Below, in pieces: positions 6,261 to 10,066 of a stretch of 10,066 bases of DNA; position 1 is the stretch's first letter, and every line of letters begins with the position of its first letter. A program made the position numbers and the translations under genes. The DNA is taken from assembly GCA_016763255.1 (NCBI GenBank), contig JAESUA010000402.1:1-10066 (forward strand), written 5' to 3'. The notes beneath the pieces are model-generated. The model was not told the origin of the DNA. It worked only from the letters and a program-made list of their open reading frames with translations, and did no database searches. This DNA is from Magnetovibrio sp. GTDB lineage: Bacteria > Pseudomonadota > Alphaproteobacteria > Rhodospirillales > Magnetovibrionaceae.

Positions 6261-7934
6261 CTAGGCGTAAAGCCCAGGGTGGGGTGCACTTGGGTCAATG
6301 GGGGGGAACTCTGTAAAGTTTCCCGGGGCGGCTTGAAAGGCTACCCCGCCGCCCAGTCCAGCCAGTTCTTGTGCGGCCATAAAGATCGTGCCGATTTCCG
6401 TACGCCATTGATCGGGCAAGGGCACTTGCGTGCGGATGATCAGGTCAAGTTTATGTTGCTCGGCTTTGGCCAGTCCATCGATTTGCACATGACCAATATT
6501 GGACAACGTTAGATCGAGAATGAAGCGGACGCCATCGTCGTCGCCTTCTTCGTCTTGCGCTTCGTCGCCGCCGCGGTAATACATGCGGACTTGTTCCACT
6601 TCACCACCTCCCCACAGCGGCACCAATGCCAATTTCCAATCGCCCGATTGCGGTTCATCGGCCATTTTTGACATGATTGAAAAATCGCCGCTCAAGCGTT
6701 TCATCAGGCCGGGGCGCTCGCGATCGATGAGGCGGGTTGCGTTTTCACCCAGCCAAGCCGAAAAATCTCCGCCCTTAAGGGCATTGAGAAAAAACAGCAT
6801 CTGACTTGTCAGTTTTGCCCCAGGCTGAGGAATCGCGTTTTGCGCCACCTGCTGAAAGCGCGATGGATCGATTTGGGCCAAGGCTTTGAGGCCATCATCC
6901 AAATCAGACCAAGCCCGAGCCTGAACCAAGGTGTCTGCAGGACCGGTTTGTCCCAACTTGGCCCCAAGCTGAGGCGTCGGCAACAGCGGTGCGGTTTCCA
7001 ATTTAAACACCACTTGGGTGCCGATGCTCAATGCGGATTGGGCGTTCAAGGCAAAGGTTGAATGCGGTGTTTGCACGATCGGCTGACCTTGCGGCGTGGT
7101 CCCAGTGATGGTGCCGGTTAGGGTCGTACCCTGAATTAAGCCGCCGCTGGTCGGCGGTGTGGGGGTGCTGAGTGCGGCACTGGGCGCATTGATGCGCACG
7201 ATCGAAAGGGTGAAACGTGTGCCCGTGGGTAAGGTGATTTGGCGGGGCGTGTTCGAAGTCTGGGGTGCTGAGGTTGTGGGTGGTTGAGCCGTTGGCTGTG
7301 CCGTAGTGGTGGACGTTTGTGGTGTGGTGGCTGAGGGGGCCGTGCTCGGCGCGGGTGTCGAAACAGTCGCCGCCTGGACCGCTGGGCCGGGTTGCACTTG
7401 GGGTGCGGCTTGTGGGGTGGTTGCAACTGGGGCTTGTGATGAGGCTGGAACGGCCGCTTGCGGCGGCGTTGACGCTGGCACAGCCGCGGGCGTTGTGAGA
7501 ACTGCGGGCCGCACCAAGGTTGCCGTTACGCGTGTGCCTTGGCTGAGGGGCAGCGGAGCTTGGGGCTTAGCGGCTTGCAGCCCGTTTGGGCCATTTTTCA
7601 AGGCAATTTGGGCCGCTTGTACGGGCTTGCCATTCAGTTCGGAAATCAAAAAAGCGGGTTGGGGGCTGAGTGTGGTTAACGTCAGCGTCAACGCTGCCCC
7701 CTTGGGGATCGCCATTGCGGTTTGCAAGGTGATCGGCCCTAGTGCGGTTTGCACCAAGATTTGATTGGCCGGTAAGGCTTGGCTTGGCTGTGGTGGGACC
7801 GTCGCCGCAAGGCTTTGGCCGAGTGTCATCTGGCTGAGTGCGGGCGGTATCTTCACAGCGGTGGCAATAGCCGAGTTTGCTGGCACGCTCACAGGCGTCG
7901 TGGGGGGCGGAGGTGGTGGTTGTACGGTTTGCAT
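6261..7934 (-). CDS. fliK: FliK-like flagellar hook-length control protein
   Basis: FliK is exported during hook assembly, measures hook length and, through its C-terminal domain, switches the export gate from hook to filament substrates. This 557-residue protein has the expected build. A long low-complexity N-terminal and central part includes a Pro/Ala/Thr/Gln-rich section at about 150-235. A compact C-terminal domain (about 470-535), RFILDLTLSNIGHVQIDGL then LIIRTQ, has the alternating beta pattern of the Flg_hook/FliK C-terminal family. An acidic patch (EEGDDDG) precedes it. The ATG at 7934-7932 is chosen because GGAAGG sits 5 bases upstream; a GTG at 7982 in frame would add 16 uncharacteristic residues. 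It lies 68 bases downstream of flhG on the same strand and is probably co-transcribed with flhA-flhG. Sequence identity within this family is low, so this could be a FliK paralogue rather than the main ruler. Confidence 0.75.
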   Translation of the reverse strand: MQTVQPPPPPPTTPVSVPANSAIATAVKIPPALSQMTLGQSLAATVPPQPSQALPANQILVQTALGPITLQTAMAIPKGAALTLTLTTLSPQPAFLISELNGKPVQAAQIALKNGPNGLQAAKPQAPLPLSQGTRVTATLVRPAVLTTPAAVPASTPPQAAVPASSQAPVATTPQAAPQVQPGPAVQAATVSTPAPSTAPSATTPQTSTTTAQPTAQPPTTSAPQTSNTPRQITLPTGTRFTLSIVRINAPSAALSTPTPPTSGGLIQGTTLTGTITGTTPQGQPIVQTPHSTFALNAQSALSIGTQVVFKLETAPLLPTPQLGAKLGQTGPADTLVQARAWSDLDDGLKALAQIDPSRFQQVAQNAIPQPGAKLTSQMLFFLNALKGGDFSAWLGENATRLIDRERPGLMKRLSGDFSIMSKMADEPQSGDWKLALVPLWGGGEVEQVRMYYRGGDEAQDEEGDDDGVRFILDLTLSNIGHVQIDGLAKAEQHKLDLIIRTQVPLPDQWRTEIGTIFMAAQELAGLGGGVAFQAAPGNFTEFPPIDPSAPHPGLYA

Positions 7935-8002
7935 ATCGTAACCTTCCGGGTTTCTCCAGGGGTTCTGACGGTGTCTGCCCACGTTTTAGTGTATGTGAAT
8001 GC

Positions 8003-8800
8003 CTATTGTATCAGTTTGCGCGCAATCATTGTGATGTCGTGGGCGGCTTCTGAATTGGGGTAGCGTGTTAACAAAGGCACTTGGGCTTTGATGGTCTCGC
8101 GCACCTTGGGATCTCGGCGTACGACCCCTAATAATGGAGGAGAAATCTTTAAAAATCCTTCACAGGCCTTCAAAAGGGTGTTGTAGGTGCGCTCGCCCTC
8201 ACGTGTTGAATTGGCGGCGTTGATGACGATGCGGATGTCCAGTTTGGGCCGTTCCATGTGGGTGAGCTTGATAAAGGCATAGGCATCGGTCAGTGATGTG
8301 GGTTCATCCGTGGCCACCACCATGCAGGTGCCGACGTTATGGGTCAGTTGACGCACGGTGCGTTCGACCCCGGCACCCAGGTCCAAAATGACATGGTCAT
8401 AAGCCTGCGCCAGAAGGGCAAGGTCTTCGTTCAACATCCGCAGGCGTGATGTGGGAATGTTGGCCAATCCACCAGACCCGGACCGCCCGGCGATGATGTC
8501 AAAGCCCCCCAGGGGAAAAGGCAGGACCGCTTGGTTGAGCGTTAATCGCCCGGCAATCACCGAGCCCAAATCTTGTTTCGGCATCAGGCCCAATTGAATG
8601 TCGAGGTTGGCCAACCCGAGATCGCCATCAAACAGCAAGACTTTGCGTTCTTTGTTAGCCAGGGCATTGGCCAAGGTGATGGCCATGAAGGTTTTGCCCA
8701 CCCCGCCCTTGCCCGAGGCCACGGCCAGAATGTTTTGACCCTTTCCGCGTTTGGCGGGGGAAGGGGCCATATTTACAGCGTTTTCGAGTGTGTTCGACAT
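8003..8800 (-). CDS. flhG: FlhG/FleN-like MinD-family ATPase
   Basis: FlhG (FleN, YlxH) is a MinD/ParA-type ATPase that controls flagellar number or placement. It usually works with the SRP-like GTPase FlhF and C-ring proteins. The 265 residues show the deviant Walker A SGKGGVGKT (29-37, signature Lys31 and catalytic-site Lys36), the switch region FDGDLGLANLDIQLG (57-71) and Walker B HVILDLGAGV (136-145, Asp140). The segment after DGD, LGLANLD, is typical of FlhG/FleN rather than chromosomal ParA. The N-terminal 20 residues lack the DQAxxLR helix by which FlhG usually stimulates FlhF. No clear C-terminal amphipathic membrane helix could be identified by eye. The ATG at 8800-8798 lies 19 bases after the flhA stop. 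A GGGGAG is about 13 bases upstream, longer than ideal, which suggests translation coupled to flhA. No flhF lies between them. Confidence 0.88.
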   Translation of the reverse strand: MSNTLENAVNMAPSPAKRGKGQNILAVASGKGGVGKTFMAITLANALANKERKVLLFDGDLGLANLDIQLGLMPKQDLGSVIAGRLTLNQAVLPFPLGGFDIIAGRSGSGGLANIPTSRLRMLNEDLALLAQAYDHVILDLGAGVERTVRQLTHNVGTCMVVATDEPTSLTDAYAFIKLTHMERPKLDIRIVINAANSTREGERTYNTLLKACEGFLKISPPLLGVVRRDPKVRETIKAQVPLLTRYPNSEAAHDITMIARKLIQ

Positions 8801-8819
8801 GATGTGAGACTAACTCCCC

Positions 8820-10066
8820 TTAGACCTGACCGACAGTCTTGATTTTGGCTTTGGGGTGAATTTCGTTTTGGCTCATCACCACGGTGCTCGGACGGAAACG
8901 CTCGATGATGGAGCGCACATAGGGGCGTATGCCGGGACTGGTCAAGAGGGCCGGCACTTCGCCCATCATGGCTTGGCGCTCATAGGCGTTGCGCAGCGCC
9001 GAGATAAATTCTTGCAAATAGGTCGGAGGCATCGACAGTTGGCGGTCGTCACCTTGGCCCACCAGGGCTTCCGCAAAGCGCTGTTCCCATTCGGGTGACA
9101 GTGATAATAGCACGATGGCACCTTGTTCATTGGCGTTCATATCGCTGATTTGGCGTGCCAGTCGGGCTCGCACGTGTTCGGTGATCATGGTCACATTGCG
9201 GGTCATGCCACAGGCTTCAGAAATGCCTTCGAGGATGGTCGGCAGATCTCGGATCGACACCCGTTCGGTCAAAAGATTTTGCAAGACACGCTGGGTGCCG
9301 CCCATGGAAATCTGAGTCGGGATCATATCCTCAATCAATTTTTTGTGATCGTCGTCCAACTCATCGATCAATTTTTGCGTCTCCGCATAGGACAACAATT
9401 CAGGCATGTTGTCTTTGATCACTTCGGTCAAATGGGTGGTGATGACGGTGGCCGGATCGACCACGGTGTAGCCACGAAACAGGGCCTCTTCGCGGTTTTG
9501 CTCATCAATCCACATGGCCGGTAGGCCGAACGTGGGTTCGGTGGTTTTTTCACCGGGCAAGGTGATTTCTTCGCCGCGTGGGTCCATCACCAACAACATG
9601 GTGGGACGTAAATCACCACGCCCGGCTTCGATTTCTTTGGCGCGCACGACGTAGGTGTTGGCATCCAATTGCATGTTGTCTTGGATGCGCACCGACGGCA
9701 TGACAAAGCCCATTTCGGTGGCGATCTGACGGCGAAGGGCTTTGATTTGGTCGGTCAGGCGCTTGCCATCGCGCGGGTTGTTGATCAATGACAGCAAGCC
9801 GTAGCCGAGCTCAAGGCGCAAGAGATCGATTTTGAGGGCCGAGGAAATCGGTTCCTCCGGCATGGCCTGTGATTCTTCGACCTCCGCAGCTTGGGCTTCT
9901 TCAAACTCTTTGGCTTGGGTCTTATTTAACTTACTGTTGGTGATGTAGGCCGTTACCCCGGTGAGCAACGACAGCACGATGAAGGGAATAAACGGGATGC
10001 CCGGTAGAAAGGCTAAAGCACCCAACAAAAACGAGCTCAAGCCCATGGCGCGGGGTTGCCCGCCGA
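8820..10066 (-). CDS. flhA: Flagellar export gate protein FlhA, C-terminal part
   Basis: FlhA is the large inner-membrane component of the flagellar type III export gate. Its nonameric cytoplasmic ring receives substrates, chaperones and FliJ. Only about 415 codons are present. The frame stays open to the window end (reading Gln-Pro-Arg-Ala-Met-Gly), so the N-terminal membrane region lies beyond 10066; full FlhA is about 690-700 residues. The visible part starts with the last membrane segments (FLLGALAFLPGIPFIPFIV), then a charged linker with Glu-rich sequence, then the cytoplasmic domain. Recognisable stretches are LRLELGYGLLSLI, GYTVVDPATVITTHL and MGGTQRVLQNLLTERVSIRD. The ATG at 10046 is internal, not the true start. 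It is the first visible gene of a likely flhA-flhG-fliK unit on the minus strand. Confidence 0.95.
   Translation of the reverse strand, partial: GGQPRAMGLSSFLLGALAFLPGIPFIPFIVLSLLTGVTAYITNSKLNKTQAKEFEEAQAAEVEESQAMPEEPISSALKIDLLRLELGYGLLSLINNPRDGKRLTDQIKALRRQIATEMGFVMPSVRIQDNMQLDANTYVVRAKEIEAGRGDLRPTMLLVMDPRGEEITLPGEKTTEPTFGLPAMWIDEQNREEALFRGYTVVDPATVITTHLTEVIKDNMPELLSYAETQKLIDELDDDHKKLIEDMIPTQISMGGTQRVLQNLLTERVSIRDLPTILEGISEACGMTRNVTMITEHVRARLARQISDMNANEQGAIVLLSLSPEWEQRFAEALVGQGDDRQLSMPPTYLQEFISALRNAYERQAMMGEVPALLTSPGIRPYVRSIIERFRPSTVVMSQNEIHPKAKIKTVGQV

Noticed and set aside
7306..7764. 152-codon plus-strand frame inside the fliK-like gene
   Set aside because: It is composed of Gly/Ala/Val/Cys/Thr low complexity produced by the reverse of a Pro/Ala/Thr-rich region.

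Overview
The window looks like a flagellar and chemotaxis locus from an alphaproteobacterium. The clearest lineage marker is a CtrA response regulator (1737-2438), a master regulator confined to Alphaproteobacteria. A typical che pair (cheB, cheR), fliI-fliJ, a FliK-like protein, a MinD-type FlhG/FleN ATPase and FlhA support this. By eye the base composition is moderate (mid-50s % GC). The gene set suggests Rhodospirillales or relatives rather than Caulobacter, but species cannot be assigned from this window alone.

Layout. 1-811 (+): the 3' part of cheB, cut by the window start and carrying an apparent 1-base frameshift near 597-604 that separates the catalytic Ser and His from the catalytic Asp. 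850-1710 (+): cheR. 1737-2438 (-): ctrA, convergent with cheR. 2439-2698: a regulatory region between the divergent ctrA and fliI, with TTAAC motifs resembling CtrA half-sites. 2699-4315 (+): fliI, with a long Pro/Gln/Ala-rich C-terminal tail. 4379-4810 (+): fliJ, whose end overlaps the end of the next, opposing gene by 14 bases. 4797-5399 (-): a DsbA/HCCA-isomerase-like protein, directly preceded (TAAATG junction) by 5400-5813 (-), a small protein that resembles QueF in a T-fold signature but lacks the catalytic cysteine. 5814-6065: a promoter-type region with an FNR/FixK-like palindrome. 6066-6236 (+): a 56-residue predicted membrane protein. 6261-7934 (-): fliK-like hook-length control protein. 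8003-8800 (-): flhG/fleN-like ATPase. 8820-10066 (-): the C-terminal part of flhA, running off the window edge.

How they fit together. CheR and CheB set chemoreceptor methylation. CtrA controls flagellar genes in this class. FliI and FliJ power and organise substrate delivery to the flagellar export gate, of which FlhA is the core. FliK sets hook length and triggers the export switch at the FlhB/FlhA gate. FlhG-type ATPases control flagellar number or position. The 4797-6236 segment is a non-flagellar islet inside this cluster and holds the least explained genes.

No tRNA, rRNA, CRISPR array, insertion sequence or clear intrinsic terminator was seen. No gene-free stretch exceeds 300 bases. 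I found no wholly new multi-gene system. The best leads are the QueF-like protein without catalytic residues and its coupled isomerase-like partner, the broken cheB, and the extended FliI tail.
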